From Deltaproteobacteria bacterium (GTDB taxonomy: Bacteria; Myxococcota_A; UBA9160; SZUA-336): a DNA stretch of 64,000 bases. The position numbers and the translations under genes were made by a program. Numbering within the stretch: position 1 is the first letter of the stretch; every line of letters starts with the position of its first letter. The stretch lies in contig VGRW01000001.1 in assembly GCA_016875225.1 (NCBI GenBank), positions 1 to 64,000 of the forward strand, in the 5' to 3' direction. Below, in pieces: positions 41,427 through 50,758 of this stretch. The notes under the pieces were generated by a model. That model did no database searches, had not been told where the DNA came from, and saw only the letters and a list, made by a program, of their open reading frames with translations.

Positions 41427-41998
41427 GTTCGCCTCCCCTGCTGCCCGACCTGCCGCCCCGTATCGGCATGAGAACGCACTCGCCGCCTGGCCGCCAGCTT
41501 GGCGTCGATGCGCCGCTGAAGGTAGGGCGAGAAATGCCCCCTGTAGCGCTTCCAGAGCTCCGGGCGGTTCCAGTCGTCGCCGCGGATCTGGCCGCGACAG
41601 GTCGCAGCGCCGCAGCCGCACGAGAACTCGTCGTACGGCGACCCGTCGCTCATCGCGTAGTCGAAGCAGACTTCCTCGCCGGGCTCGAGCCGGCGCATGG
41701 CGACCAGCGCGATCTGCCCGGAGAGCCCGCAGTTCGGGGCACACGAGTGATTGACCCAGTCCGCGGGGCCGTCCGTCGCCGAGACCAGGTACAGATCCTC
41801 TTCGACCTGGATCGTGAGCAGCCGCTCCGCGGGAGAGAGAGACTCGAGCCGCGAGGCGTGCAGCACCTCGCCGCCCCAGACCACGACCAGCTCGCCGGCC
41901 TCGATCGGCTCTCGCACGACCAGCGCTCGGCCTCCCTTTCCGTCGATCCGCCGAGGCTGGAGCTTCGGACAGTGGTACGACGTCGGGTGTTCGCTCAT
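41423..41998 (-). CDS. SET-domain protein with post-SET zinc motif
   Basis: A 191-aa protein with a compact SET methyltransferase domain (~12-120). NHSCAPNC (83-90) and the Tyr-containing FDY (112-114) form the active-site pseudoknot. It is followed by a post-SET cysteine cluster C127-x-C129-x4-C134 (CGCGAATCRG) that in eukaryotic enzymes binds Zn with a Cys of NHSC. It would methylate a lysine in an unknown protein. ATG 41998 is chosen; a longer frame from 42040 lacks support. It is coupled to citrate synthase by a 4-base overlap. Confidence 0.85.
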   Translation of the reverse strand: MSEHPTSYHCPKLQPRRIDGKGGRALVVREPIEAGELVVVWGGEVLHASRLESLSPAERLLTIQVEEDLYLVSATDGPADWVNHSCAPNCGLSGQIALVAMRRLEPGEEVCFDYAMSDGSPYDEFSCGCGAATCRGQIRGDDWNRPELWKRYRGHFSPYLQRRIDAKLAARRRVRSHADTGRQVGQQGRRT

Positions 41999-42054
41999 GG
42001 TCGGATCGTAGGAGAATTTCGTCCGAGCGCGCCAGTGCATGCGAGAATGAAATG

Positions 42055-42822
42055 ATGAGCGATGCGAGATCGGACCTCTCGGAGGTCGCCGGGTGGATCG
42101 CAGAGGCGCGGCGGATCGTCGCCCTGACCGGGGCGGGGATCTCGACCGAATCCGGCATTCCCGATTTCCGGGGCCCGAAGGGAGTCTGGACCCGCAACCC
42201 CGGCGCAGAGAAGATGGCGACCCTCTCCCACTACGTCTCCGATCCGGAGGTGCGGAGGCGCGCCTGGCGAAGTCGGCTCGAATCCTCCGCCTGGCAGGCC
42301 AAACCCAACGCCGGTCACCTGGCGCTCGCGGCGCTCGAGCGGACCGGACGGCTCGAGCTGCTGATCACCCAGAACGTCGACGGTCTGCACCAGGCCGCCG
42401 GCTCGTCGCCGGAGCGCGTGGTGGAGATCCACGGCACGCTGCACGAGGTGGCCTGCCTCGACTGCGGCGAGCGCGCTCCGATGGAGCGCGCGCTCGCGCG
42501 GGTGCGCGCCGGCGAGGACGACCCCGAGTGTCGCAGCTGCGGCGGAATCCTGAAGTCGGCGACGATCTCGTTCGGCCAGAACCTGGTCGCGCGCGACCTG
42601 GAGCGCGCGGAGGCGGCGGCGGAGAGCTGCGACCTGCTGCTCGCGATCGGAAGCACGCTCTCGGTGTTTCCGATCGCAGGCGTGGTCCCGGTGGCAAAGC
42701 GCGCCGGCGCGCGAATCGTGATCGTGAACGCCGATCCGACCGAGATGGACGATCTAGCGGACGCGGTCGTGCGCGGCCCGATCGGCCAGGTTCTGCCGCT
42801 GCTCGTGGGCGCGCCGAGCTAG
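42055..42822 (+). CDS. Sirtuin, NAD+-dependent protein deacylase
   Basis: A 255-aa Sir2 protein. NAD-binding [15 protein letters not shown] and TQNVDGLH, catalytic His in EIHGTLHE (about 126), and the zinc site C134-x2-C137 ... C159-x2-C162 are all intact, followed by GSTLSVFP and NADPTE. It has a His rather than the Tyr/Arg desuccinylase pair in the acyl pocket region as far as I can read, so deacetylase is the default. ATG 42055 and an ATG one codon upstream are equivalent. Divergent from the SET gene, with 57 bases between the starts. Confidence 0.92.
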   Translation: MSDARSDLSEVAGWIAEARRIVALTGAGISTESGIPDFRGPKGVWTRNPGAEKMATLSHYVSDPEVRRRAWRSRLESSAWQAKPNAGHLALAALERTGRLELLITQNVDGLHQAAGSSPERVVEIHGTLHEVACLDCGERAPMERALARVRAGEDDPECRSCGGILKSATISFGQNLVARDLERAEAAAESCDLLLAIGSTLSVFPIAGVVPVAKRAGARIVIVNADPTEMDDLADAVVRGPIGQVLPLLVGAPS

Positions 42823-42848
42823 CGTCTCGACCCCCGCCGCGCGGTCGC

Positions 42849-43712
42849 TCAGACCATCCTCACCCAGCCGGTCCAGAGCGCCAGCGCCATCACGGCGCAG
42901 AGAGCGATCCGATACCAGCCAAACGCCGCGAGCCCGTGTCGATTCAGGAACGCGACGAGCCAGCGCACGGCGAGCGCCGCCGAGAGCGTGGCGACGGCGA
43001 TTCCCACCAGCACGGAGCCCGCGCCCAGCGTCTCGATCAGGTCGGGGGTTCCGTTTCGCGAGGCGGAGATCAGGTTCTTCGCCAGTCGGTACAGACACGC
43101 CCCGCCCAGCGTCGGAACACCGAGCAGGAACGAGAACTCCGCGGCCTCGCGCGGGCGCAGGCCCACCCAGGTCCCGCCGGCGATCGTCATCATCGAGCGC
43201 GACGTCCCGGGCCACATCGCGACACACTGGAGCAGGCCGATCGCGACCGAGTGTCTCCAGTCGAGCTCCGCGAGCGTGAGCCCGCGCGCGGCGTTCGAAT
43301 CGTCGCGATTCCGATCGAGCCAGATCATCCAGACGCCACCCGCGAGCAACGCGGCGAGCACGGGAAGCGGGCTGAACAGATTCTGCTCGAGCCAATCGTC
43401 GATCGTCGGCCCCACGAGCGCCGCGGGCAGGAACGCGATCGCGAGGTTCACGAGCAGGCGCCTGCCGACCTCGTCGCGCCCGGCGACCCCGCGCAGCATC
43501 TGCAGCACGCGCGGCCAGTACAGGCCGAGCACGGCCAGGATCGCGCCTCCCTGGATCACGATCGAGAACGCGTCGAGCGCGGGCTTCGTCGCCGGATCGT
43601 CGAGCCCCAGCAGCGACTGGGTCAGGATCAGATGGCCGGTGGAGCTCACCGGCAGATACTCGGTGATTCCCTCGACCAGACCGAGAACCGCGGCCTGCCA
43701 CTTCTCGAGCAT
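42849..43712 (-). CDS. uppP: Undecaprenyl-diphosphate phosphatase UppP (BacA)
   Basis: A polytopic 287-aa inner-membrane phosphatase that recycles undecaprenyl diphosphate for cell-wall synthesis and gives bacitracin tolerance. Both active-site motifs are present: [15 protein letters not shown] near the N-terminus and [13 protein letters not shown] in the middle. ATG 43712 is preferred (GGAG 5 bases before it) over GTG 43718. Convergent with the sirtuin gene. Confidence 0.93.
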   Translation of the reverse strand: MLEKWQAAVLGLVEGITEYLPVSSTGHLILTQSLLGLDDPATKPALDAFSIVIQGGAILAVLGLYWPRVLQMLRGVAGRDEVGRRLLVNLAIAFLPAALVGPTIDDWLEQNLFSPLPVLAALLAGGVWMIWLDRNRDDSNAARGLTLAELDWRHSVAIGLLQCVAMWPGTSRSMMTIAGGTWVGLRPREAAEFSFLLGVPTLGGACLYRLAKNLISASRNGTPDLIETLGAGSVLVGIAVATLSAALAVRWLVAFLNRHGLAAFGWYRIALCAVMALALWTGWVRMV

Positions 43713-43764
43713 TCGCACTCCGGGGAGGGAGGTGGCGGCAAGGTATCCGAGCGCGCGGTCTTCG

Positions 43765-44886
43765 TCAGTCCAGGCGCTTCCGGAAGCGCAGGATCGAGAG
43801 GCTGATCGCGACCGCGAAGAAGAGCAGCAGCGGCCAGATGTCCGGCCAGACGTCGCCGAGCGTCGCGCCCCGCAGGATGATTCCGCGCACGATGCGCAGG
43901 AAGTGCGTGAGCGGGAGCACCTCGGCCAGCCAGCGAGCGGGCCAGGGCATCCCGTCGAACGGGAACATGAAACCCGAGAGCAGGATCTGCGGCAGGAACG
44001 TCACGAATGCCAGCTGGAACGCCTGGAACTGGGTCTCGGCCAGCGTCGAAATCAGCAGGCCGAAGGTCAGCGCCGCCGCGACGAAGACGCCGCTTCCCAG
44101 GTACAGGTCGATCAGGCTGCCCTGGATCGGCACGCCGAAGACGTAGCGGCCGAGCAGCAGGATCAGCGTGACCTGCGCGTATCCGATCCCCACGTACGGC
44201 GCGATCTTCCCGATCATGAGCTCCGGCGTCTGGACCGGAGTCGTGATCAAGAGCTCGAGATTGCCGCGCTCCCGCTCGCGCACGATCGCGACCGCGGTGA
44301 AGAGCACGAGCGTGAGCGTGAGGATCACGCCGCAGAGCGCGGGAACGATGTGGACCGGCGAGCGCCGCTCAGGGTTGTAGTAGGCGCGAAGCTCGAAGGT
44401 CGGCGCGCGGGGCCACGCCGCGAGCGCGGGATTCGCGAAGCGGTCGGCGACCGGCAGCGAGACCAGGCCGCGCGCGGCGCCGAGCACGATCGGATCGCCG
44501 CCATCGACCAGGAGCTGCGCGCGCGCCCGATCACCCTTCGCCGAACGGCGCTCGAAGTCCGCAGGGATCACGATCCCGACCGCGATCCGGCCCGCGACGA
44601 GAAGCTGCTCGAGCGCCGCGACGGACTCCGCCCTCGCGACGACGTCGATCACCTGCGTCGCCTGCGCCTCCTGCACGAGCAAGCGCGCGCTCTGCGTTCC
44701 TGCGAGATCCACGACGCCCGCGCGCAGGTGGCGCACGTCCTGGTTGATCGCGTAACCGAACAGGACCGTCATCATCAGCGGAACGCCGGCGACCCTACCG
44801 CCCGTGAGGCGGTCGCGGCGCAGGTGGCGGAACTCCTTTCGCGCGATCGCGGCCACGCGCGAGAGCGAGCGCGAGAGGCCCGTCAC
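43765..44886 (-). CDS. ABC-2 type transporter permease (drug efflux)
   Basis: A 373-aa protein with an N-terminal helix, a periplasmic region of ~140 residues and five C-terminal helices. [18 protein letters not shown] is the typical ABC-2/YhhJ coupling motif. Together with the ATPase and HlyD-like gene it resembles the E. coli YhiI-RbbA-YhhJ / YbhFGSR efflux systems, but only one permease is present here, which implies a homodimer. Its GTG overlaps the ATPase stop (GTGA). Confidence 0.86.
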   Translation of the reverse strand: MTGLSRSLSRVAAIARKEFRHLRRDRLTGGRVAGVPLMMTVLFGYAINQDVRHLRAGVVDLAGTQSARLLVQEAQATQVIDVVARAESVAALEQLLVAGRIAVGIVIPADFERRSAKGDRARAQLLVDGGDPIVLGAARGLVSLPVADRFANPALAAWPRAPTFELRAYYNPERRSPVHIVPALCGVILTLTLVLFTAVAIVRERERGNLELLITTPVQTPELMIGKIAPYVGIGYAQVTLILLLGRYVFGVPIQGSLIDLYLGSGVFVAAALTFGLLISTLAETQFQAFQLAFVTFLPQILLSGFMFPFDGMPWPARWLAEVLPLTHFLRIVRGIILRGATLGDVWPDIWPLLLFFAVAISLSILRFRKRLD

Positions 44887-45830
44887 GCGCGAACCTCCGA
44901 CTCGCGCCGGCCGCGCGTCGCTGCCACGAAGACGTCCTCGAGGCTCGCGCGCGCCAGCGACACCCTCGCCTCGACTCCAGCGCTGTCGAGCGCACGCGCC
45001 AGGCGAACCTCCGGCTCGGCGACCGCGCGGTCGACCAGCGCGTGCAGCCGCTGGCCGAGCTGGGCGACGCTCTGCACCTCGCGGATCTGCGCGAGCACCT
45101 CGCGCACCGCGCGCAGCTCCGACCCCTCGATCTCGAGCACGGCCGCGTCGATCTCGCGCATCAGGCGCTCGGGCGCTCCCGACGCGACGATCCGCCCGCG
45201 GTCGAGGATCGCAAGGCCGTGGCAGCGCTCCGCCTCGTCCATGTAGTGCGTCGAGACGAGGATCGTCGTGCCCCGCTCGACCAGATCGAACAGACTCTCC
45301 CAGAAGTCGCGACGGCTCTGCGGGTCGACGGCGCTGGTCGGCTCGTCGAGGAAGAGCAGCTCGGGCTCGTGCAGTGTGGCCGCGGCGAGCGCAAGCCGCT
45401 GACGCTGGCCACCCGAGAGCGTGCCCGCGCGCTGCTCCGCGCGGTCGGCGAGCCGGAACTCGTCCAGCAGCGCCGCGATCCGCGCCGCACGCCGCGCGGA
45501 ATCGAGGGAGTAGATCTCTGCGAGGAACTCCAGGTTCTCGCGCACCGAGAGGTCCTCGTACAGCGAGAAGCGCTGGGTCATGTAGCCGAGCTTGCGGCGC
45601 AGCTTCTCGGCGTCGCGCGGCATTTGCAGCCCGAGCACCTCCGCCTCGCCCTCGCTCGGCGTGAGAAGTCCGCAGAGCATGCGGATCGTGGTCGACTTTC
45701 CCGAGCCGTTGGGGCCGAGGAAGCCGTAGATCGCGGCGCGCGGAATCTCGAGATCGACGTGATCCACGGCGACGAGACGGCCGAAGCGGCGCGTGAGTCC
45801 TCGGGTGTGGATCGCGATCTCCGAGCTCAT
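44883..45830 (-). CDS. ABC transporter ATP-binding protein (YbhF/CcmA-like)
   Basis: A 315-aa ATPase with Walker A GPNGSGKST, Q-loop YMTQRFSLY, signature LSGGQRQRLALAAAT, Walker B LLFLDEPTSAVDP and switch His in STHYMDEAER. The C-terminal ~90 residues form the extra domain common in drug/antibiotic exporters. Its start overlaps the stop of the HlyD-like gene by 4 bases; all genes in the cluster overlap. Confidence 0.9.
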   Translation of the reverse strand: MSSEIAIHTRGLTRRFGRLVAVDHVDLEIPRAAIYGFLGPNGSGKSTTIRMLCGLLTPSEGEAEVLGLQMPRDAEKLRRKLGYMTQRFSLYEDLSVRENLEFLAEIYSLDSARRAARIAALLDEFRLADRAEQRAGTLSGGQRQRLALAAATLHEPELLFLDEPTSAVDPQSRRDFWESLFDLVERGTTILVSTHYMDEAERCHGLAILDRGRIVASGAPERLMREIDAAVLEIEGSELRAVREVLAQIREVQSVAQLGQRLHALVDRAVAEPEVRLARALDSAGVEARVSLARASLEDVFVAATRGRRESEVRA

Positions 45831-46816
45831 CGAGGCGGACCCTCGGTGCGTGAGCTCGCGTCCGAATCGAGGACGAAGCGGACTTCCACCGGCACGCCGG
45901 TCGGCAGCGCTGCCGTCGCGTCGCCGCCGATCTCCACCTCGGCGAGGTACGAAAGACGCCCGCGGTCGTACTGGGACAGCGCGTAGTACGGCGTGAAGGC
46001 CGCCTCGTTCGCGAGCCTGCGCACGCGACCGTCGAGCTCGGCCTCGAGCCCCGCGACCTGGACACGCGCGCGGCTTCCGCTGCCGATTCGCGCGCGCACC
46101 GGCTCCGGCACGTAGACGCGCGCATACGGCGGACCCGCCGCGAGCAGGATCACCACGACCGCGCCAGATGGTGGGCGCTCGCCGAGCTCGAACGGCAGCG
46201 CATCCACGCGCGCCGCGCACGGAGCGCGCACCTCGAGACGTGCAATTCGGACCTCGATCTCGGCAAGCTGGGCCTCGGCGCCGGCCAGCCCCGCGCGCGC
46301 CTGCTCGAGCTCCTCGGAGGTGTTTCCGCTCTCGAGGGCCTCGAGCGCGGCGCGCGCCTCGTCGCGGCGTGCGAGTGCCTCGTCGAGCCGCGAGCGCGTC
46401 CGATCCCGCGTCGCCGCGGACTCGAAGGCTTGCCGTTCGAGCGCGCGGGCGCGCTCCCACTCGGAGCTCGCGTTGCGCAGGGTTCCTTCCGCTCCGACGA
46501 GTCGCGCGCGCGCCTCCCGGATGCGCTCGGCGCGCGGTCCGCGCTCGAGCTCCGCCAGACGCGCGCCCAGCTGGTCGCGCACAGCCGCGAAGCGAGCGCG
46601 CTGCGCCGCGAGAAGCGCGTCGTCCTGCGCGAGCAGGAGCTGGCCCGCGACGACCGACTCGCCCTCGCGAACCGGGATCGAGGCGATCGGCTCGTTGGCC
46701 TCCGTGACGAGCTCGATCCGATCCCGTTCCAGGGTTCCGAGCGACGGCAGATCGGCCGGGTCGGCGCCGCAGGCGCCGAGCCAGAGCGCGAGCGCGACGA
46801 GCCCGCGGCTCCTCAC
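45827..46816 (-). CDS. HlyD-family periplasmic adaptor lipoprotein
   Basis: A 329-aa adaptor with an export signal and lipobox LGAC, so the mature protein is probably anchored to the inner membrane by Cys16. Then follow the lipoyl half-motif (IASIPVREGESVVAGQLLLAQD), a long Ala/Glu/Arg coiled-coil hairpin (~65-180) and RAPCAARVDAL, the second half. Similar to YbhG/YhiI. GTG 46816 overlaps the stop of the TetR gene (GTGA), so regulator and pump form one operon. Confidence 0.85.
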   Translation of the reverse strand: MRSRGLVALALWLGACGADPADLPSLGTLERDRIELVTEANEPIASIPVREGESVVAGQLLLAQDDALLAAQRARFAAVRDQLGARLAELERGPRAERIREARARLVGAEGTLRNASSEWERARALERQAFESAATRDRTRSRLDEALARRDEARAALEALESGNTSEELEQARAGLAGAEAQLAEIEVRIARLEVRAPCAARVDALPFELGERPPSGAVVVILLAAGPPYARVYVPEPVRARIGSGSRARVQVAGLEAELDGRVRRLANEAAFTPYYALSQYDRGRLSYLAEVEIGGDATAALPTGVPVEVRFVLDSDASSRTEGPPR

Positions 46817-47487
46817 GTCGTCTCCGCGCGCGGGCGGGCGCCGTCGAAGAAGAGCTGCGTCGTGTGCGCGAGAAGTCGTTCGGCAAATGCGGGGTCGAGC
46901 TCGTAGCCGAACACCTTGCCCGCGAGCGGGTGGGCCAGGAACGGGAACAAGCTCATCCCGAGCAGCGAGAGCACCGCGAGCTTCGGGTCGAGATCCGCGC
47001 GCAGCTCGCCGCGCGCGATCTCCGCTTCGACGAGGCTCGGGAGAAGACTGGAGACACGCGAGGCGAAGCGCTCGATGAAGCGAGCCCGCGCACGAGAGTC
47101 TCCGGTCACGATCTCGCGCAGAAGGAGCAGCGGCACCCACGGATGGTCCGCGATCGTCGCGATGTACGTGCGGATCAGCGAAGCGAGCGGCCCCTTGCCC
47201 TCGGCGGGCTTCGCGGCGAGCTCCCGCACGCGTCCGAACATCTCCTCGAAGACCGAGGCGAGCATCGCCTCGTACAGGCCGACTTTCCCGCCGAAGTAGT
47301 ACGAGATCATTCCCGGCGTGACGCCCGCCGCGCGCGCGATCTCGCGGATTCCGACCTCGCCGAAACCGCGTCGGACGAAGAGCTCGCGCGCGACCTCGAC
47401 CAGGCGCTTGCGCACGTCGTCCGCCGATTCGCTCCGAACCGGTCGCCCTACCCGTCGGCTCCGCGCTGGCGTCTTTCGGCTGGCCAC
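46813..47487 (-). CDS. TetR-family regulator of the efflux operon (YbiH/CecR-like)
   Basis: A 224-aa regulator with HTH core ARELFVRRG and IREIARAAGVTPGMISYYFGGK, and a C-terminal domain with DHPWVPLLLLREIVTG typical of YbiH/CecR-type repressors that control YbhGFSR pumps. It is the first gene of the operon with adaptor, ATPase and permease. The start is GTG 47487. An imperfect 22-base palindrome rich in A/T lies directly upstream. Confidence 0.87.
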   Translation of the reverse strand: MASRKTPARSRRVGRPVRSESADDVRKRLVEVARELFVRRGFGEVGIREIARAAGVTPGMISYYFGGKVGLYEAMLASVFEEMFGRVRELAAKPAEGKGPLASLIRTYIATIADHPWVPLLLLREIVTGDSRARARFIERFASRVSSLLPSLVEAEIARGELRADLDPKLAVLSLLGMSLFPFLAHPLAGKVFGYELDPAFAERLLAHTTQLFFDGARPRAETT

Positions 47488-47495
47488 GGGTCGAA

Positions 47496-47517
47496 ATTAT
47501 TCGATCGTTCGATTAAT
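47496..47517. promoter_or_regulatory. Imperfect palindrome, probable operator of the efflux TetR
   Basis: ATTATTCGATCGTTCGATTAAT matches its reverse complement at 18 of 22 positions and starts 9 bases upstream of the GTG of the TetR gene. It is an AT-rich island in GC-rich surroundings and could overlap the promoter. Binding by the adjacent regulator is inferred. Confidence 0.6.
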
Positions 47518-47560
47518 CGCAAGCCCGATCTCGCACAGCGACGAAAGATCAGGCGCGTCG

Positions 47561-49060
47561 CTAGGTTCGCGCTTTCGAGACCAGGCTCGAGGTCGACCGG
47601 CCGGCGACCAGCTCCACCAGCTCCACGCGTCCGCCCCACTTCTCGACCGCGTCCCAGCCGACCACGTCGCGCTTGGTCTTGTAGTCCGCGCCCTTCGTCA
47701 GGACCGCAGGGCGCAGCGCGCGAATCAGCCGCAGCGGCGTGTCCTCGTCGAAGAGCACGACGGCGTCGACGCACTCGAGCGATGCCAGGATCTGCGCGCG
47801 GTCGTGCTCGCTCTGGAGCGGACGGCCCGCCCCTTTGAGCCGGCGTACCGAGGCGTCCGTGTTCACGCCCACGATCAGCGCCTCGCCAAGCGCGCGCGAG
47901 CGTTCGAGGTAGCGGACGTGACCGAGGTGGAGGATGTCGAAGCAGCCGTTGGTGAACACCACGCTTCGCCCCTGCCCGCGAAGCTTCGCGGCAAGCTCGG
48001 CGGCCTGGTCGCGATCCAAGACCTTCTCGTGGGAGCGAGCGCTCTTCGCGCCGAGCTCGGCGAGGATCTCCTGCCCCGTGACGGTGGCCGCTCCGAACTT
48101 CCCGACCTTCACGCCCGCCGCGACGTTCGCGATCCACGCCGCCTCGCCGATCTCGGCTCCCGCCGCGAGCGCGAGCGCGACGCTCGCCGCCACCACGTCA
48201 CCCGCGCCCGTCACGTCGACGAGCTCGCGCGGACGCGCGGCGATCTCGACCACGGCGCTCTCACCGTCACGCGCGGAGCTCGCGAGCGTCATGCCCGCCT
48301 GTCCGCGCGTGATCAGGACGTGGCCGACGCCGAGCTCCGCCGCCATTGCGAGCGCCGCTCGCGACGCGTCGTCCGAGCTCGCGAGCGGCGAGCCCGCGAA
48401 CGACTCCGCCTCGCGCAGATTCGGCTTCAGCACCGTGGCGCCGCGAAACGGCTCCCAGGGCGGGCTCTTCGGATCGACGAGCACGGGCCGGGTTCCGGCC
48501 GCCGCGATCGCGGCGCGGCAGACCGCCGGCGTCAACACGCCCTTCGCGTAATCGGACAGGATCACCGCGTCGGCCGCGCGCACGGCCGAGGCGATCCGCG
48601 CGCGCAGGCGCTTCTCGAGCGCCGCAGAGAGCGGAGCCACGGTCTCGCGATCCAGCCGGATCACCTGCTGGTGACGCGCGACGATGCGCGTCTTGCGCGT
48701 GGTGAGCCGCTCGCGATCGGAGAGGATTCCCGCCTGGGCAATGCCCAGGTTCGCCGCCTCGCTGCGGAAGATCGCGCCATCGGCGTCGTCGCCGATCACC
48801 GTGCACAGCCGCGCCTGGGCGCCGAGCGCGACCAAACACTTCGCGACGTTGGCCGCGCCGCCGAGCATGAACTCCTCGCGCTCGACCGCGAGCACCGGAA
48901 CCGGGGCCTCGGGAGAGATCCGCTCGACCTCGCCGACGACGTAGGCGTCCAGGGTCGCGTCGCCCACGACGACCACGCGGCGCCCGACCATCTCGCCGAG
49001 CAGCTCGCGCACGCGCGCGACCTCCGGCTCGCGCAATCGCACCAGTGGCGGCCGTTGCAC
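47561..49060 (-). CDS. hldE: Bifunctional heptose-7-phosphate kinase / heptose-1-phosphate adenylyltransferase
   Basis: A 499-aa two-domain enzyme of ADP-heptose synthesis for the LPS inner core. The N-terminal PfkB-type kinase (~20-330) has MLGGAANVAKCL and the catalytic LVDVTGAGDVVAAS. The C-terminal nucleotidyltransferase (~350-499) has FTNGCFDILHLGHVRYLE and GADYKTKRDVVG. It shows that the organism has a Gram-negative outer membrane with heptose. GTG 49060 is 11 bases after the glycosyltransferase stop; GTG 49042 is an alternative. Confidence 0.93.
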   Translation of the reverse strand: MQRPPLVRLREPEVARVRELLGEMVGRRVVVVGDATLDAYVVGEVERISPEAPVPVLAVEREEFMLGGAANVAKCLVALGAQARLCTVIGDDADGAIFRSEAANLGIAQAGILSDRERLTTRKTRIVARHQQVIRLDRETVAPLSAALEKRLRARIASAVRAADAVILSDYAKGVLTPAVCRAAIAAAGTRPVLVDPKSPPWEPFRGATVLKPNLREAESFAGSPLASSDDASRAALAMAAELGVGHVLITRGQAGMTLASSARDGESAVVEIAARPRELVDVTGAGDVVAASVALALAAGAEIGEAAWIANVAAGVKVGKFGAATVTGQEILAELGAKSARSHEKVLDRDQAAELAAKLRGQGRSVVFTNGCFDILHLGHVRYLERSRALGEALIVGVNTDASVRRLKGAGRPLQSEHDRAQILASLECVDAVVLFDEDTPLRLIRALRPAVLTKGADYKTKRDVVGWDAVEKWGGRVELVELVAGRSTSSLVSKART

Positions 49061-49071
49061 TCTTCGCCGAC

Positions 49072-49863
49072 TCACTCGCCCCTCCAGCGATATCTGTACC
49101 AGATCTTCGCGATCTCGAAGAACGCGACGAAGAAATCGACCGGCCGGACCTTCGACCCCGCGACGTCGTGCCAGCGGTCGAGCGGAAGCTCGTAGACGGC
49201 TTCGGCGGCGGGCGGGAGCCGTCCTCCCTCTCGCGATCGGATCAGCCGCGCGAGGATCTCGACGTCGAACGTCCAGCCGACCGCGAAGGGGGTCGCGAAC
49301 AACGCCGCGAGCTCGGGCGTGCGCCGCATCAGCTTCGCGCCGCACTGCGTGTCGTAGATCGGCAGGCCGATCACGTGCGAGACCGCGGTCGCGAAGATGC
49401 GGCCCAGGTAGTGGCGCACGCTGCTGCGCCGCACGCTCCGACCGAGCAGCTGCACGCGCGCGCCGAAGACCAGGTCGATCCCCGGCAGACGTGTCAGCAC
49501 CTCGACGAAGCGCGGGATCTCCTCGAGCGGGGTCGCGAGATCGGCGTCCCAGTAGCCGACGAACTCAACGCTCGAGCCGAACGCGGCGAGGAGCCCTGCG
49601 CGAACGGCCTCCGCCTTGCCGACGTTTCGCGGCAGGTCGACGACCGAGAAGGCATCGCGATCGCCCGCCTCCAGCTCGCGCAGAAGCGCGGGCGTCCCAT
49701 CGCGGCTGCCGTCGTTCACGAGCACGAACCCGACCGAGGGCTCGCGCGCAGCGAAGGCCCGGAACGCGCCCGCGTCCAGGCGCGCGGCCTCGTTGTAGCA
49801 GGGGACGACGATCCGGGTGCGACGCGGCGGATTTGCGCCGAGCTTCGCCGGGTCGAGCGTCAT
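49072..49863 (-). CDS. Family 2 glycosyltransferase (dolichol-phosphate mannosyltransferase-like)
   Basis: A 263-aa GT-A glycosyltransferase with IVVPCYNEAARL, VNDGSRDGT, GKAEAVRAGL, and D-x-D-like YWDADLATPLEEI. The later segment GLPIYDTQCGAKLMRR is characteristic of DPM1/polyprenyl-phosphate glycosyltransferases. There is no C-terminal membrane domain. It would transfer a sugar from a nucleotide donor, probably to a polyprenyl phosphate. Likely in an envelope-sugar operon with hldE. Confidence 0.85.
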   Translation of the reverse strand: MTLDPAKLGANPPRRTRIVVPCYNEAARLDAGAFRAFAAREPSVGFVLVNDGSRDGTPALLRELEAGDRDAFSVVDLPRNVGKAEAVRAGLLAAFGSSVEFVGYWDADLATPLEEIPRFVEVLTRLPGIDLVFGARVQLLGRSVRRSSVRHYLGRIFATAVSHVIGLPIYDTQCGAKLMRRTPELAALFATPFAVGWTFDVEILARLIRSREGGRLPPAAEAVYELPLDRWHDVAGSKVRPVDFFVAFFEIAKIWYRYRWRGE

Positions 49864-49886
49864 CTCGACCCGAGTCTACGCCCGAA

Positions 49887-50564
49887 CTAGCGAGCCGCCA
49901 CCAGCTGCTTGCGGATCAGTCCCGCCACGAGCAGGCCGCCGAGCAGGTACATCGCCGTCGAGCGGGGCTCCGGAATCGGATTGCTGGGTCGGCCGGTTCC
50001 CGAGGCGCCGTCGAAGCCGAGCGCGCTCGAGGTCAGGCTCTGGTAGCGCACGCCGAAGTTGTCGAGATCGACGGCGCTGATCGGGTTCTGGAACGTGAGG
50101 GAGAGCGTGATGCCCGTGGACTGCCCGATGGTCAAACCGCCTTTGCGGCCGCCCGTGCAGTTGTTGCGATTGTTGATCACGCACAGATCGACCGAGCCGA
50201 AGCCGTTCGGGAACTGACCGCCCAGGTTCACGTTCGCGAACACCGTGCTGTCGACCGACGCGCTGACGATCTCGGGATTCGTGTTGAAACCGAACGCGCT
50301 GACTCGTGCCGACTCCCAGAGCACGCTGGTGGTGTTCGTGAGGGTGATGTCCATCACGAGCGTGTTGCCCGAGATCGACGTCACCTCGAAGAGAGCGGAT
50401 GCGGAGAGACCGGAGACGTCGACGCCCTTGATGTTCCCGCCGAAGTTCACGGTGAAGCTGTCGCCGACACTGTCGACCGTCACCGCGGCGGCACGGCTCG
50501 AGAAGCCGGCGAGCCCCGCAACGATCACGACCCCGACCACGGCTCTCTGCAGGAACGTCCGCAT
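49887..50564 (-). CDS. PEP-CTERM surface protein (cistern-like)
   Basis: A 225-aa exported protein: signal peptide (~1-27, cut after RAAA), then a Ser/Thr/Asn-rich beta domain beginning VTVDSVGDSFTVNFGG. The C-terminal sorting signal is IPEPRSTAMYLLGGLLVAGLIRK (PEP motif, hydrophobic helix, basic end). Proteins of this kind are processed by an exosortase and linked to exopolysaccharide. The N-terminal pattern resembles the 'cistern' PEP-CTERM family (from memory). ATG 50564 follows GGAG by 6 bases. No exosortase gene is in the window. The ~195 bases upstream hold no gene. Confidence 0.85.
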   Translation of the reverse strand: MRTFLQRAVVGVVIVAGLAGFSSRAAAVTVDSVGDSFTVNFGGNIKGVDVSGLSASALFEVTSISGNTLVMDITLTNTTSVLWESARVSAFGFNTNPEIVSASVDSTVFANVNLGGQFPNGFGSVDLCVINNRNNCTGGRKGGLTIGQSTGITLSLTFQNPISAVDLDNFGVRYQSLTSSALGFDGASGTGRPSNPIPEPRSTAMYLLGGLLVAGLIRKQLVAAR

Positions 50565-50758
50565 GTCCAACTCCATTTCGATTTCGCCGGCGGTTCTTGC
50601 TCGACGAACGGGCGATCAGTACCACACCGCCGACCCGCGATACAAGCCCAAGCCACCGAAATCATTGGCTTATTCGGCATTGACATACGGATTCGCATGC
50701 CACTGGCAAGATTTGATCCAACCCGCGGCTGTTGCGAGGAATCGCCAGATTCGGCCGG

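Noticed and set aside
38562-41471. Open frame of 969 codons on the + strand
   Set aside because: It is antisense to the antiporter and citrate synthase genes, has the Arg/Glu/His-rich composition of a reverse-complement frame in high-GC DNA, and crosses two unrelated genes.
50565-50758. Possible sigma54 promoter upstream of the PEP-CTERM gene (TGGCTTGGGCTTG)
   Set aside because: The GG and GC elements do not have the required 12-base spacing.
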